From: Streptomyces sp. NBC_01262
Lineage (GTDB): Bacteria > Actinomycetota > Actinomycetes > Streptomycetales > Streptomycetaceae
Assembly: GCF_036226365.1 (NCBI RefSeq)
Contig: NZ_CP108462.1
Location: forward strand, 1,736,001-1,800,000
Direction: 5' to 3'
DNA: 64,000 nt
In this document: positions 17,599-27,249 of the stretch, one piece after another
How the letters are laid out: each line of letters starts with the position of its first letter
How positions within the stretch are numbered: the stretch's first letter is position 1
Made by a program: the position numbers and the translations under genes
Notes under the pieces: model-generated
Told to the model about the DNA's origin: nothing
The model's database searches: none
Seen by the model: the letters and a program-made list of their open reading frames with translations, nothing else

Positions 17599-17727
17599 CG
17601 GCCGTGCCCCCGGGAATGAACTGCGGGCGAATTCTGGCTTTTCCTATGGTCAGAAACACGGCTGCGGGCCGACGGCCTGCCTAGCATGATCGGCGCCGCC
17701 CCGTCCGCACCCTCATGGAGGCCTGGC

Positions 17728-18969
17728 GTGCCAGCCGCCGAACCCCGCCCGACCGCCCCACCGCCGCGCGCCGCCCTCCGGCGCCGCGTGCCGGCGCTCG
17801 GCGCGCTCCTGGTGATAGCCGCTGCGGTTCCGGTGCTGGCACTCGTGGCGGGCGGCTCCACACACAGCAGCCCGGGGCGGGCCGCCTCGTCCGATGCTCT
17901 GCCGCACACCTCCGTCGAGATCTCGGCGAGCAACTGCGGGCGCGGATGGAGTCACCCGGAACCGGGACTGCAGGTCTTCGACCTGCGTAACACCTCCGGC
18001 GGTGCGGCCGAGGTGTACCTGACCGACCCGGCCACCGCCGTGGTCTACGGCGAGGTGGAGGGGCTGGCACCGGGGACCACCCGGCCGATGACGGTGAGGC
18101 TCGGCAACGGCTCGTACGCCTTCAAGTGCCTGCCCGACGACGCGGACGCCGTCACCGGCCCCACCGTGCGCGTCACCGGCGGCAAGGCGTCCAGCGGCCC
18201 GGCCGCCGTCCCGGTGACCCAGCAGGACCTGATCCCGCCCGCGCTGGCGTACCAGAAGTGGATCGGGGCCCGCATGACCGAACTGGCGGAACGGACCGAG
18301 ACGCTGCGCGCCGCCGTCGACCGCGGGGACCTCGCTGCCGCACGCGCCGCCTGGCTGCCCGCACACCTGGTGTACGAGCGGATGGGCGCCGCCTACGGGG
18401 CCTTCGGCGACGCCGACACGGCGATCAACGGCACCACCGCCGGGCTGGGCGGCGGCGTCCACGATGCGGGCTTCACCGGCTTTCACCGGGTCGAGTACGG
18501 CCTGTGGCACGGCGAGTCGGCGCGCAGCCTGCGCGGGCCGGCGGACCGGCTGGCCAAGGACGTACGGGCGCTGCGCGACGGCTGGCCGCAGCAGCGCGTC
18601 GACCCGGGTGACCTGGGCCTGCGGGCGCACGAGATCATGGAGAATACCGTGCAGTTCGAGCTGACCGGCCGCACCGACTACGGCAGTGGCACCAATCTGG
18701 CCACCGCCCGCGCCAACCTCGACGGCAGCCGGGCGCTGCTCGGCTTCCTCCGCCCGCTGCTGAAGACCCGCGATGCCGGGCTGCCGCAGCTCGACACCTG
18801 GATGGACCGCGCTCAGCGGACCCTGGACGGCTTCGGCCACGGCGGCCACTGGACACCGGTGGCGGACCTGGACCGCGCACAGCGCGAACAGGTCAACGCC
18901 GCCCTGAGTGAACTGGTCGAGCGGCTGGCCGACGTCGCCGCCCTCACCGACGTACGGAGGACCGCGTGA
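17728..18969 (+). CDS. efeO: Iron uptake protein EfeO (cupredoxin + M75 imelysin domain)
   Basis: A 413-aa exported protein of the EfeUOB ferrous-iron system. An N-terminal membrane anchor or signal ([20 protein letters not shown]) leads to a cupredoxin-like domain ([12 protein letters not shown] to [11 protein letters not shown]) and then the M75/imelysin-like domain with the metal-binding HxxE motif in [12 protein letters not shown]. EfeO is thought to bind iron and pass it to the EfeU permease. GTG 17728 has GGAGG six nt upstream; an in-frame ATG at 17686 lacks a site. The stop overlaps efeB (GTGA). No efeU permease gene adjoins. Confidence 0.9.
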   Translation: MPAAEPRPTAPPPRAALRRRVPALGALLVIAAAVPVLALVAGGSTHSSPGRAASSDALPHTSVEISASNCGRGWSHPEPGLQVFDLRNTSGGAAEVYLTDPATAVVYGEVEGLAPGTTRPMTVRLGNGSYAFKCLPDDADAVTGPTVRVTGGKASSGPAAVPVTQQDLIPPALAYQKWIGARMTELAERTETLRAAVDRGDLAAARAAWLPAHLVYERMGAAYGAFGDADTAINGTTAGLGGGVHDAGFTGFHRVEYGLWHGESARSLRGPADRLAKDVRALRDGWPQQRVDPGDLGLRAHEIMENTVQFELTGRTDYGSGTNLATARANLDGSRALLGFLRPLLKTRDAGLPQLDTWMDRAQRTLDGFGHGGHWTPVADLDRAQREQVNAALSELVERLADVAALTDVRRTA

Positions 18970-20180
18970 AGCCCGTGACAGGGGTGCCCCGCAGGGGCTT
19001 CCTGGCCGGCGCAGCGGCCGCGGCCGGCACCGGACTGGTGGCAGCCGACCGCAGCGCGGCAGCCACCGTGAGCGCCACCGGCGCCGTGCCCTTCCACGGC
19101 CGCCACCAGGCCGGCATCATCACCCCGGCCCAGCGCGCCACGGCGTTCGTGTCGTTCGACGTGACCGCCGACGGCCGCCGCGAGCTGACCGGCCTGCTGC
19201 GCACAATCACCGACCGGGCCCGCTTCCTCACCTCGGGCGGCACCCCGGAGCCGCTCGGCATCACCGCCCCGCCCTCCGACTCCGGAACCCTGGGCCCGCA
19301 GGTCCCGGCCGACGGGCTGACGGTCACGGTCGGCGTCGGCGCCTCGCTCTTCGACGACCGCTACGGCCTGGCCACCCGCAAGCCGCGCAGGCTCGCCGCC
19401 ATGCCGGCCTTCCCCGACGACGACCTCCAACCCGCCTGGTGCCACGGCGACCTGAGCGTCCAGTTCTGCGCGGAGGGCACGGACACCGTGCTGCACGCCC
19501 TGCGCGACGTCACCCGCCACACCCGCGGCGCGATGCAGGTGCGCTGGCGCATCGACGGCTTCGTCAGCGCACCCCGCCCCACCGGCACCCCGCGCAACCA
19601 CCTGGGCTTCAAGGACGGCACCGCCAACCCCGACGCATCCGACGCCCGAGAAATGGACCGGCTCATCTGGGTGGGCAAGCACTCCGGCGAGCCGCAGTGG
19701 GCCGTGGGCGGCAGCTACCAGGTCGTACGCACCATCCGGATGCTGGTCGAGTTCTGGGACCGGGTGTCCCTCCCCGAACAGGAGCGGATGTTCGGCCGGG
19801 CCCGGGACACCGGGGCGCCCCTGGACGGCCGGCACGAGTCCGACACACCGCAGTACGCGCAGGACCCGCAGGGCGACGTGATCCCGCTGGACAGCCACAT
19901 CCGGCTCGCCAACCCGCGCACCACGCAGACCGCCGGGCAGCGGATCCTGCGCCGCGGCTACAACTACGACCGGGGCACCGACACCAACGGCAACCTCGAC
20001 ATGGGCCTGCTGTTCTGCTGCTACCAGCAGGATCCGGTCCGGCAGTTCGAGACCGTGCAGAAGCGCTTGGCTGGAGAGCCTCTCGTGGACTACGTCAAGC
20101 CTTTCGGCGGCGGCTACTTCTACGCCCTGCCCGGCGTCCAAGACAGCGCCGACTGGCTCGGCCGGTCCCTGCTGGCCTGA
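18966..20180 (+). CDS. efeB: Deferrochelatase/DyP-type peroxidase EfeB
   Basis: A 404-aa Tat-exported haem peroxidase. The signal is [18 protein letters not shown] with the twin arginine. The DyP core shows the distal motif [10 protein letters not shown] (catalytic Asp), the proximal haem ligand His in [11 protein letters not shown], and the conserved [11 protein letters not shown] and [10 protein letters not shown] near the end. EfeB oxidises ferrous iron or works on haem in the EfeUOB system. Its GTG overlaps the efeO stop, so the two are translationally coupled. Confidence 0.93.
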   Translation: MKPVTGVPRRGFLAGAAAAAGTGLVAADRSAAATVSATGAVPFHGRHQAGIITPAQRATAFVSFDVTADGRRELTGLLRTITDRARFLTSGGTPEPLGITAPPSDSGTLGPQVPADGLTVTVGVGASLFDDRYGLATRKPRRLAAMPAFPDDDLQPAWCHGDLSVQFCAEGTDTVLHALRDVTRHTRGAMQVRWRIDGFVSAPRPTGTPRNHLGFKDGTANPDASDAREMDRLIWVGKHSGEPQWAVGGSYQVVRTIRMLVEFWDRVSLPEQERMFGRARDTGAPLDGRHESDTPQYAQDPQGDVIPLDSHIRLANPRTTQTAGQRILRRGYNYDRGTDTNGNLDMGLLFCCYQQDPVRQFETVQKRLAGEPLVDYVKPFGGGYFYALPGVQDSADWLGRSLLA

Positions 20181-20355
20181 CAACCACGCCGTCCAGCGGG
20201 TCAAGAACGGACCAAGAGAACTAGGGAGATTCCTGACCAGACGTTCGCTCACGCGTCACGGCGGTTCTCCCCAGCGGCCGTCCCCGCGGCCAAGGATCCG
20301 GTCGTACATACGCGTACTTGCGAAAACCAGTAGTCACATCGGAAGGCGAGACAGC

Positions 20356-22233
20356 ATGGTCGGCACAGGACGATCCTCAAGAGCGCGGCGCGTGATGAGC
20401 TTCGGTGCGCTGCTCGGCGCGGCCGCACTGGCGACGGTGGGCGGGGCCGTCCCCGCGTCGGCCGCCGCGGCCCACCACGGTCACTCGGGCACGCACACCG
20501 CGACGCCGATCAAGCACCTGGTGGTGATCTACGACGAGAACGTCTCGTTCGACCACTACTTCGCGACCTATCCGAAGGCCGCGAACACCGACGGCACCAC
20601 GTTCAAGGCCGCCAAGCACACCCCGAAGGCCGACAACCTCCTCAACGCCGGGCTGCTGACGAAGAACCCCAACCTGTACGCGCCCAAGCGGCTCAGCAGC
20701 TCCCAGGCCATGACCTGCGACCAGAACCACTCCTACGGCCCCGAGCAGTACGCCGCCGACGGCGGCAAGGCCGACAAGTACGTCGAGAACACCGAGGTCA
20801 ACAAGTGCACCGGGCTCTTCGGCGAACCCGGCCTGGTCATGGACTACTACGACGGCAACACCGTCACCGCCCTGTGGAACTACGCCCAGAACTACACGCT
20901 CAACGACAACTCGTTCAGCTCGGTCTACGGCCCCTCCACCCCCGGCGCGCTCAACCTGATCTCCGGCCAGACCCACGGCGTGATCTCCGTCGACCCCGCC
21001 TCCGGCACGGAGAACCCGAAGCAGACGGCCACCCCGGACTCGTACACCGTGATCTCCCCGGACGCCAAGGGCGTCGGCACGGTGACCAACGACCCCGACC
21101 CGGCGTACGACGACTGCTCGGACAAGGACCACACCAGCACCAACGCGCTGGCCGCCATGCAGGGCAAGAACATCGGTGACCTGCTCAACGCCCAGAACGT
21201 GACCTGGGGCTGGTTCCAGGGCGGCTTCCGCCCCAGCACCGCCTGGGACGGCACGAGCGGCAGCTACGCCAAGTGCGCGGGCGACACCCACACCAACGTC
21301 GGCGGCGCGGCGGTCGTGGACTACAGCCCGCACCACTCGCCCTTCCAGTACTACAAGTCGACGTCCAACCCCCATCACCTCGCCCCGAAGACTGTCAGCG
21401 AGATCGGCCACAACGGCCAGGCCAACCACAACTACGACCTGACCGACTTCGACTCCGCCCTCAAGACCGGCAACCTGCCCGCCGTCAGCTTCCTCAAGGC
21501 CTCCGAGTACCAGGACGGCCACGCCGGCTACTCCGACCCCACCGACGAGCAGCACTTCCTGGTCAAGGAGATCAACGCGCTCCAGAAGTCCCCGGACTGG
21601 AAGAGCACCGCGGTCGTCGTCGCCTATGACGACTCCGACGGCTGGTACGACCACGTCACCTCCAAGGTCCTCAACGGCTCCACCAACTCCGCCCTCGGCT
21701 CCAACGGCAAGGCCCTCGACAGCCCCGACTGCCAGTCCGGCCCCGCCGCCGACGCCGGCTACGCCGACCGCTGCGGCCCAGGCACCCGGCAGCCGCTGCT
21801 GATCATCTCCCCGTACAGCAAGGTCAACTCGGTCGACCACACCGCCACCGAGCAGGCCTCGATCACCCAGTTCATCGAGAACAACTGGCACACCGGTCGG
21901 GTCGGTGACGCCTCCTTCGACCAGCGGGCCGGCACCCTCACCAACATGTTCGACTTCAGGCACCCCAGCAACAAGCAGGTCCTGCTGAACACGGACGGCT
22001 CCGTGAAGTCGGTGAAGCGGATCCCCCGCTACACGCAGACGGCCTCGTCCGCGTCCGACCTGGCCGCATACAACCAGGACCTCGCCGCGCAGAACGTCTC
22101 CTACTCCGGTTCCACCCCCCCGAGCCTGCCGATCGCCATCGCCGCCGGCATCCTCACCGCCGGCGCGGCGACCACCGCGTTCGCCCTGCACCGCCGTAAG
22201 GCGCGCACCCGGAGCGCGACCACAGCGGTGTGA
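20356..22233 (+). CDS. Secreted phosphoesterase, phospholipase C / acid phosphatase family
   Basis: A 625-aa exported phosphoesterase. The signal peptide (residues about 12-38, ending PASAAAA) is followed by the catalytic domain starting IKHLVVIYDENVSFDHYFATYP, in which the Glu-Asn pair and Asp/His match the phospholipase C/AcpA family's nucleophile region. Later motifs are SFLKASEYQDGHAGYSDPTDEQHFL and VVVAYDDSDGWYDHV, typical metal ligands, and PLLIISPYSKVNSVDH. The C-terminus carries a hydrophobic segment (PIAIAAGILTAGAATTAFAL) and a basic tail, so it may stay surface-anchored. It probably releases phosphate from lipids or phosphomonoesters. A hairpin terminator follows. Confidence 0.88.
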   Translation: MVGTGRSSRARRVMSFGALLGAAALATVGGAVPASAAAAHHGHSGTHTATPIKHLVVIYDENVSFDHYFATYPKAANTDGTTFKAAKHTPKADNLLNAGLLTKNPNLYAPKRLSSSQAMTCDQNHSYGPEQYAADGGKADKYVENTEVNKCTGLFGEPGLVMDYYDGNTVTALWNYAQNYTLNDNSFSSVYGPSTPGALNLISGQTHGVISVDPASGTENPKQTATPDSYTVISPDAKGVGTVTNDPDPAYDDCSDKDHTSTNALAAMQGKNIGDLLNAQNVTWGWFQGGFRPSTAWDGTSGSYAKCAGDTHTNVGGAAVVDYSPHHSPFQYYKSTSNPHHLAPKTVSEIGHNGQANHNYDLTDFDSALKTGNLPAVSFLKASEYQDGHAGYSDPTDEQHFLVKEINALQKSPDWKSTAVVVAYDDSDGWYDHVTSKVLNGSTNSALGSNGKALDSPDCQSGPAADAGYADRCGPGTRQPLLIISPYSKVNSVDHTATEQASITQFIENNWHTGRVGDASFDQRAGTLTNMFDFRHPSNKQVLLNTDGSVKSVKRIPRYTQTASSASDLAAYNQDLAAQNVSYSGSTPPSLPIAIAAGILTAGAATTAFALHRRKARTRSATTAV

Positions 22234-22253
22234 CCCCGCAACACCCATGCGGA

Positions 22254-22288
22254 CGGCGGGGTCCCGGCCCGTGAGCCGGGACCCGCCG
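22254..22288. terminator. Bidirectional hairpin terminator
   Basis: A 14-bp GC stem with one bulged G and a 6-nt loop (CCGTGA) between the convergent phosphoesterase and sensor kinase genes, beginning 20 bp past the phosphoesterase stop. Confidence 0.65.
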
Positions 22289-22387
22289 CCCGCACATACC
22301 CTCATCCGGGCAAAGCCCACAGGCCCGGAACGTGCCAGCCGCCCGATGGAAGCCTTGGCCCGCAACAAGCGAACCCTGATGCCAGGG

Positions 22388-23821
22388 TCAAAGGTGCGTC
22401 AGCCGGTCACCGGATGACCGGGCGGCGCCGTCGCGCGGCAGCCGGATGACGATCCGTGTCCCTGCGGCGGGTTCCGAGAGGGCCGTGACGCTGCCGCCGT
22501 GCGCGGTGATCAGTTCCTTCACCACGGCGAGGCCGATGCCGCTGCCGCCGCTGCGGTCCCGGGCGGCGCTGCCGCGCCAGAGCCGGTCGAAGACGTGCGG
22601 GAGTTCGTCGGCGGGAATGCCTGGGCCGTCGTCGGTGACCTCCACGAGTGCCGTGTCGCCCTCGGCGGACGCGGTGACGGTGACGGTGTCGCCAGGGCAG
22701 CAGTAGCGGGCCGAGTTGCTCAGCAGGTTGCCCAGGGCCTGGTGGATGCGGTCGGGGTCGGCTCGGACGGGCAGCGGCTCGGTTGCGATGCGGGTGCGGA
22801 CGGTGAGTCCGGCGGCGCGCAGTTCGGCCTCCCGGTCGGTCACAGCATGGCGTACGAGGTGGGCGAGTTCGACCGGGACCATGTTCAGGGACAGCCGGGC
22901 CGATTCGGCTTCCGACAGTTCGGCCAGGTCGCCGACGACGCGGCCGAGGCGCAGGGTCTGGTCGTGGAGTGCGGCCAGGCGGGCCGGTGAGGGGGTGGCG
23001 TATCCGTCGCGCAGTTCCTCAAGGCCGGCCTGCAGGGCGGCGAGCGGGGTGCGCAGTTCGTGGGCGACGTCGGCCGAGAGGCGGCGGCGGGCCTGCTCGG
23101 CGTGGGTGACGTCGTCGGCCATGGTGTCGAAGGCGCGGGAGAGGTCCCCCAGTTCACCGGGCGCGTCAACCCGCGCGCGGGCGGTGTGGTCGCCGGCGGC
23201 GAGCGAGCGGGCCGTGCGGGCGACCCGTACGACCGGGTCGGTGAGGCGGCGGGTCACGTACCAGCTCACCACCAGTGCCAGTGCCAGGGCGGCCAGCGCC
23301 GCACCGGCGATCCAGCCCCAGGCGATGTCCCGGCCGGCCGATCCGGATCCGTAGGGAAAGCGCAGGTGTACGGAGCCCACGGTGCTGCCGCCGGACACGA
23401 TGTCGGCGCTCGCGGTGCGACCTGACGCGGCACCGGGCATGCCCGTGCCGTGCCCTTGGCCGTGCATGCCCGTGTCGTGCTCGGTGCCGTCCGACGAGTC
23501 GGCGGTGGACAGGATGACCCGGCTGTCGGCGTCTTGTACGGTAAGCGCCGCGTCGGCGCCGGCCGCGATCGTACGGGTGGGGCCGAGGTCGGCCGCGCTC
23601 CAGCCGCCGGCCCTGCGGTAGGCCGCCGCGGCCGCCGTGGCCGTGCGGTCGGCGACGCGCTGCCGGTCGGCCTGCTGTGCTGTGCTGATCCCCCGGTCGG
23701 TGCCGACCAGGGCGGCAGCTGTCAGGAGGGCCACCGACGACAGGGCCACGACGGCGAATGCCGCGAACAGCCGTCTGCCCAGGGGCCCGAGTCCCAGGCG
23801 CCGTCCGGCCTCACGTGTCAC
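22388..23821 (-). CDS. Sensor histidine kinase with His/Met-rich extracellular loop
   Basis: A 477-aa membrane sensor kinase. Two transmembrane segments (about residues 18-40 and 168-190) enclose a roughly 125-residue extracellular domain. A HAMP linker (RRLTDPVVRVARTARSLAAGD), the phospho-acceptor H-box VAHELRTPLAALQ, the N-box NLLSNSARYCC, and the ATP-lid glycines (DDGPGIP, GGSGIGLAV) follow. The extracellular part holds a His/Met/Gly cluster (EHDTGMHGQGHGTGM), unusual and reminiscent of copper- or silver-binding segments. Its GTG lies inside the 3' end of the response-regulator gene (11-bp overlap). Cognate target: probably the divergent DUF2202 gene. Confidence 0.92.
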   Translation of the reverse strand: MTREAGRRLGLGPLGRRLFAAFAVVALSSVALLTAAALVGTDRGISTAQQADRQRVADRTATAAAAAYRRAGGWSAADLGPTRTIAAGADAALTVQDADSRVILSTADSSDGTEHDTGMHGQGHGTGMPGAASGRTASADIVSGGSTVGSVHLRFPYGSGSAGRDIAWGWIAGAALAALALALVVSWYVTRRLTDPVVRVARTARSLAAGDHTARARVDAPGELGDLSRAFDTMADDVTHAEQARRRLSADVAHELRTPLAALQAGLEELRDGYATPSPARLAALHDQTLRLGRVVGDLAELSEAESARLSLNMVPVELAHLVRHAVTDREAELRAAGLTVRTRIATEPLPVRADPDRIHQALGNLLSNSARYCCPGDTVTVTASAEGDTALVEVTDDGPGIPADELPHVFDRLWRGSAARDRSGGSGIGLAVVKELITAHGGSVTALSEPAAGTRIVIRLPRDGAARSSGDRLTHL

Positions 23822-24509
23822 GGCTCAGTCCCAGCCGGTAGCCCACGCCGAGCACCGTCTCGACGACGCCGGAGCCCTCTCGCCCCAGCTTGTGCCGCAG
23901 GTTCTTCACGTGCGAGTCGATGGTGCGTTCGTAGCCGGTGAACTCGTAACCCTGGACCCGGTTGACCAGTTCGTAGCGCGAGTACACCCGTCCGGGTACC
24001 GAGGCGAGGGCGGTGAGCAGGCCCCATTCGGTCGGTGTCAGCTCCAGCGCCGTGCCGTCGAGCGTCACCTCGTGCCGTGCTTCGTCGATGTGCAGCCGGC
24101 CCCCGCCGTAGGAGACCGCCGACTCCCCCGGGGTGCCGGGTGCCGCCCCGGCCCGGTGCAGCACGGCCTGGACGCGCAGCACCACCTCGGTGGGGCTGAA
24201 CGGCTTGGTCACGTAGTCGTCGGCGCCCAGCCGCAGCCCGTGGATGCGGTCCTCGACCGCGCTGCGCGCCGTGAGCACCACGACCGGGATCCCGCCGCGG
24301 GCGTGCGCCTCGCGCAGCACGTCGTCGCCGTCGACGTCCGGCAGACCGAGGTCCAGGACCGCCAGGTCCACCACCCCGTCGCCGAGCAGCCGGATCGCCT
24401 CGGCACCGGAGCCGGTGGTCACCACCGCGTACCCCGCCCGCTCCATGTAGCGGCGCAGCAGTTCGCGGATCTCCTTCTCGTCCTCGACGACGAGCACGGT
24501 GGTGGCCAT
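23811..24509 (-). CDS. OmpR-family response regulator
   Basis: A 232-aa two-component regulator. The receiver (residues 4-115) has the acidic pair VVEDEKE, the phospho-acceptor Asp in LAVLDLGLPD, the conserved Thr in VVLTAR and Lys in YVTKPF. The C-terminal winged helix includes LELTPTEWGLLTALA, RVYSRYELVNRV, TIDSHVKNLRHKLG and GVGYRLG. ATG 24509 begins the first strand; a longer frame to 24806 would read through the promoter of the divergent gene. It overlaps the kinase gene and is transcribed first. Confidence 0.93.
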   Translation of the reverse strand: MATTVLVVEDEKEIRELLRRYMERAGYAVVTTGSGAEAIRLLGDGVVDLAVLDLGLPDVDGDDVLREAHARGGIPVVVLTARSAVEDRIHGLRLGADDYVTKPFSPTEVVLRVQAVLHRAGAAPGTPGESAVSYGGGRLHIDEARHEVTLDGTALELTPTEWGLLTALASVPGRVYSRYELVNRVQGYEFTGYERTIDSHVKNLRHKLGREGSGVVETVLGVGYRLGLSRDT

Positions 24510-24687
24510 GCACCAGGTGTACGGGCCGCGCGCCGCCCCCGCCAGGGCCGGACAGCCCCCGCGGGCACGTCCGGTGGGCTCCATACCGCCTCCACACCAC
24601 TGCCATGCCGTCTGCGACGCACGGCGGGACGGTGAAGGCGCATCGACGAAGAGCACGTCAAGGGAAAACACCCGGAGAAGGTGCGTC

Positions 24688-25371
24688 ATGAAGCGCAACG
24701 CCAAACTCGCCACCGCGATCGCCGCGGCAGCGGCCGTCGTGACCGGCGGCATCCTCATCGCCGGTCCGGCCACCGCCGGCGCGGCCGGAGGGCAGACGCC
24801 GTCCACCGCGCAGAGCTCGCTGATGAATGGTCAGCAGTACACCCACCTCCACGGCGGAGACGGGACGGGAGTCGGGGACGGCAACGGCCCCTGCTCGCTC
24901 ACCGGTACGGCCGCCACCACCGCACCCAGCGGCACCCTGAGCGCGGCCCAGAAGACCACGCTCGCCCACATGGCCGAGGAGGAGAAACTCGCCCACGACC
25001 TCTACACCGTGTTCGCCGCCCGGTACGACGCCCAGGTCTTCGACCGGATCGCCGCTGCCGAGACCCGTCACCTCGATGCGGTCCGCACCCTCCTCGACCG
25101 CTACGACGTGACCGACCCCACCGCGGGCAAGGCGGCGGGCGACTTCACCGACGCCACCGTCCAGGCCACGTACGACCGGCTGCTGAAGCAGGGCACGGCA
25201 AGCGTGGACGGCGCGCTCAAGGCCGGCCTCACGTTCGAGACCGACGACATCGCCGCCCTCACGAAGGCGCAGTCCGGGCTCGACGCCCCGGACGTCGAGC
25301 AGGTGTACGCCCACCTGCTCGACGCCTCCCGGATGCACCAGGCCGCCTTCGAATCGTGGCTCGTCCGGTGA
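24688..25371 (+). CDS. Secreted DUF2202 (ferritin-like) protein
   Basis: A 227-aa exported protein with an N-terminal signal (residues 1-32, ending ATAGAAG) and a DUF2202 domain of the ferritin-like helical fold. The helices MAEEEKLAHDLYTVFAARY and ETRHLDAVRTLLDRYDV carry Glu/His residues in the spacing used for metal binding. The function of DUF2202 is unsettled; a metal-related role is suggested by the fold and by the His/Met-rich loop of the adjacent sensor kinase. Ribosome site GGAGAAGG precedes ATG 24688. It is divergent from the two-component genes across 178 bp, a usual arrangement for a regulated target. Confidence 0.85.
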   Translation: MKRNAKLATAIAAAAAVVTGGILIAGPATAGAAGGQTPSTAQSSLMNGQQYTHLHGGDGTGVGDGNGPCSLTGTAATTAPSGTLSAAQKTTLAHMAEEEKLAHDLYTVFAARYDAQVFDRIAAAETRHLDAVRTLLDRYDVTDPTAGKAAGDFTDATVQATYDRLLKQGTASVDGALKAGLTFETDDIAALTKAQSGLDAPDVEQVYAHLLDASRMHQAAFESWLVR

Positions 25372-25406
25372 TCCCTCCCGACCGGTGTCCTTACCCGGGA
25401 GGCAAA

Positions 25407-25422
25407 ATACCCCTGGGGGTAT
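25407..25422. promoter_or_regulatory. CstR/CsoR-type operator a
   Basis: Core ATACCCCTGGGGGTAT inside AAATACCCCTGGGGGTATTT, which is symmetric apart from the central two bases. It lies 91 bp before the first rhodanese gene; with site b it forms a pair 57 bp apart. Confidence 0.8.
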
Positions 25423-25463
25423 TTGACAGCGCATCGACGGACGCTCTACTCTCGCTGTCATAG

Positions 25464-25479
25464 ATACCCCCTAGGGTAT
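25464..25479. promoter_or_regulatory. CstR/CsoR-type operator b
   Basis: ATACCCCCTAGGGTAT, 18 bp before the rhodanese start, overlapping the expected promoter or transcript start. Confidence 0.8.
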
Positions 25480-25497
25480 TGCCAGGAGGTTCCGAAC

Positions 25498-25824
25498 ATG
25501 GCTCGTGAAGTGGATCTGGAAGCGTTCGCCGCGGCTCTGGCCGCCGGTGGGGTCGTCGTGGACGTCCGGGAGCCGGGCGAATACCTGGCCGGCCATGTGC
25601 CGGGCGCGCGGCTGATGCCGCTCAGCGCGCTGGCGGGCCGGATCCGCGAACTGCCCGCAGGCCGACCGGTGTACGTGATCTGCGCCAGCGGCAACCGCAG
25701 CCTGACCGCCGCCGACCGGATGAGCGGGGCCGGCATCGACGCGTACTCCGTGGCGGGTGGCACCGGCGGCTGGGCCCGAACCGGGCGCCCACTGGTGACC
25801 GGGCCCCCCGCCACCGGGGCCTGA
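25498..25824 (+). CDS. Single-domain rhodanese (sulfurtransferase)
   Basis: A 108-aa rhodanese. The fold is marked by VVVDVREPGEYLAGHVPGARLMPLSAL, the active-site loop ICASGNRS with catalytic Cys62, and AYSVAGGTGGWARTGRP. It carries sulfane sulfur as a cysteine persulfide between donors and acceptors. ATG 25498 follows CCAGGAGG. The gene is preceded by two CstR-type operators and followed, 86 bp on, by a sulfide:quinone oxidoreductase, so it probably relays sulfur made by that enzyme. Confidence 0.92.
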   Translation: MAREVDLEAFAAALAAGGVVVDVREPGEYLAGHVPGARLMPLSALAGRIRELPAGRPVYVICASGNRSLTAADRMSGAGIDAYSVAGGTGGWARTGRPLVTGPPATGA

Positions 25825-25910
25825 CCGAGCCCGCCCCTTTTGGCCGCCCCTGGCCCCGGCCCGGTCCATCGGGCACCGCATCCGCACCCACATCCGATGG
25901 GAGTCCTCCC

Positions 25911-27125
25911 TTGGCCTCCGTACCCTCACCCCCCACCCACCGCCATGTCCTCATCGTCGGCGGCGGCAGCGCCGGGATCAGCGTCGCAGCCCGGCTGCGC
26001 CGCGCCGGTGTCACCGGCATCGCTCTGATCGAACCGTCCGACACCCACTGGTATCAGCCGCTGTGGACCCTGGTCGGCGGCGGCCAGGCCCCGCTGCGCG
26101 CCACCCGCCGCCCCGAGGCGTCCGTCATCCCCGACGGAGTGCACTGGATCCGGCAGGCCGCCCGGGCAATCGACCCGGACCTGCGAACCGTCACCCTCGG
26201 CGACGGCCGCAGGCTCGCCTACGACCACCTCGTCATGGCCCCGGGCCTGCAACTCGACTGGAACGGCGTGCCCGGCCTGGCGGAGGCCATCGGCCATGAC
26301 CGCGTCACCAGCAACTACGCACCCGAGTACGCGCCGCGCACCTGGGACCTGATCCGCGGCATGCGCTCGGGCACCGCCGTCTTCACCCACCCGGCCACCC
26401 CGCTCAAGTGCGGCGGCGCACCGCAGAAGATCGCCTATCTGGCCGCCGATTACTGGCGCAAGCAGAAGGTCCTGGACCGCATCCGGATCATCCTCGCGAT
26501 CCCCGACCCCGCCCTTTTCAAGGTGCCGGCCTGGTCCGAGGTACTGGAGAAGGTCGCATCCCGGTACGGCATCGAGGTGCGGCTGCGCTCGGAGATGACC
26601 GCCGTCGACGGCGACGCCCGTGAGCTGACCGTCACCGATCACGCCACCGGAACCAAGGAGACTCTCGCCTACGATCTCCTGCACGCCGTGCCGCCGCAGA
26701 GCGCCCCGGACTGGGTCAAGGCAAGCCCGCTCGCCGACCCCGCGAGCCCGCAGGGCTTCATCGCGGCCGACAAGCACACCCTGCAACACCCCCGTCACCC
26801 CGAGGTCTTCGCGCTCGGCGACGTGGCGAACCTGCCCACCTCCAAGACCGGCGCGGCCGTCCGCAAGCAGGCCCCGGTGGTCGCCGCCAACCTGCTCGCC
26901 GTCATGAAGGGCGCCGAGCCCACCCGCCGCTACGACGGCTACACCTCCTGCCCGCTGGTGACCGCCCGCGACAGGATGCTGCTCGCCGAGTTCGACTACG
27001 ACCTGCGGCCCACTCCGAGCTTCCCGCTGATCGACACCTTCAAGGAACGCCGCGACATGTGGCTGTTCAAGCGGTACGGCCTGCCGCCGCTGTACTGGCA
27101 CGGCATGCTCACCGGCCGCCTCTGA
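25911..27125 (+). CDS. sqr: Type II sulfide:quinone oxidoreductase
   Basis: A 404-aa FAD enzyme of the disulfide-oxidoreductase group that oxidises sulfide to persulfide and passes electrons to quinone. The N-terminal Rossmann motif is VLIVGGGSAGISVAARL. The two redox cysteines are Cys167 in PLKCGGAPQKIAYLAADYW and Cys347 in YTSCPLVT, the pattern of the type II (mitochondrial SQOR-like) class. A second FAD-contact region is VFALGDVANLPTSKTGAAVRKQ, and the hydrophobic C-terminus (MWLFKRYGLPPLYWHGML) fits membrane docking. The start is a TTG at 25911 after GATGGGAGTCC; no better in-frame start precedes the Rossmann strand. It probably shares a transcript with the rhodanese. Confidence 0.9.
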   Translation: MASVPSPPTHRHVLIVGGGSAGISVAARLRRAGVTGIALIEPSDTHWYQPLWTLVGGGQAPLRATRRPEASVIPDGVHWIRQAARAIDPDLRTVTLGDGRRLAYDHLVMAPGLQLDWNGVPGLAEAIGHDRVTSNYAPEYAPRTWDLIRGMRSGTAVFTHPATPLKCGGAPQKIAYLAADYWRKQKVLDRIRIILAIPDPALFKVPAWSEVLEKVASRYGIEVRLRSEMTAVDGDARELTVTDHATGTKETLAYDLLHAVPPQSAPDWVKASPLADPASPQGFIAADKHTLQHPRHPEVFALGDVANLPTSKTGAAVRKQAPVVAANLLAVMKGAEPTRRYDGYTSCPLVTARDRMLLAEFDYDLRPTPSFPLIDTFKERRDMWLFKRYGLPPLYWHGMLTGRL

Positions 27126-27127
27126 CC

Positions 27128-27161
27128 GACCGGCCCGGGCCTCCCCCGACCCGGGCCGGTC
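27128..27161 (+). terminator. Hairpin terminator after sqr
   Basis: GACCGGCCCGGG and CCCGGGCCGGTC form a perfect 12-bp stem around a 10-nt loop, starting 2 bp after the sqr stop codon. Confidence 0.7.
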
Positions 27162-27201
27162 ACCTCACCACCCCGCACAGGGGCCAACCCTGACCATTTC
27201 A

Positions 27202-27217
27202 ATACCCCCCTGGGTAT
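27202..27217. promoter_or_regulatory. CstR/CsoR-type operator c
   Basis: ATACCCCCCTGGGTAT, 32 bp before the persulfide dioxygenase-rhodanese gene. It would control this gene and possibly the downstream rhodanese, TSUP and regulator genes. Confidence 0.8.
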
Positions 27218-27249
27218 TAGGTCTCATCGATTCGCTACGGAGGTCATCC

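Noticed and set aside
20377..22368. 663-codon open frame antisense to the phosphoesterase
   Set aside because: It has Gly/Val/Arg-biased composition and the phosphoesterase has clear family motifs throughout.
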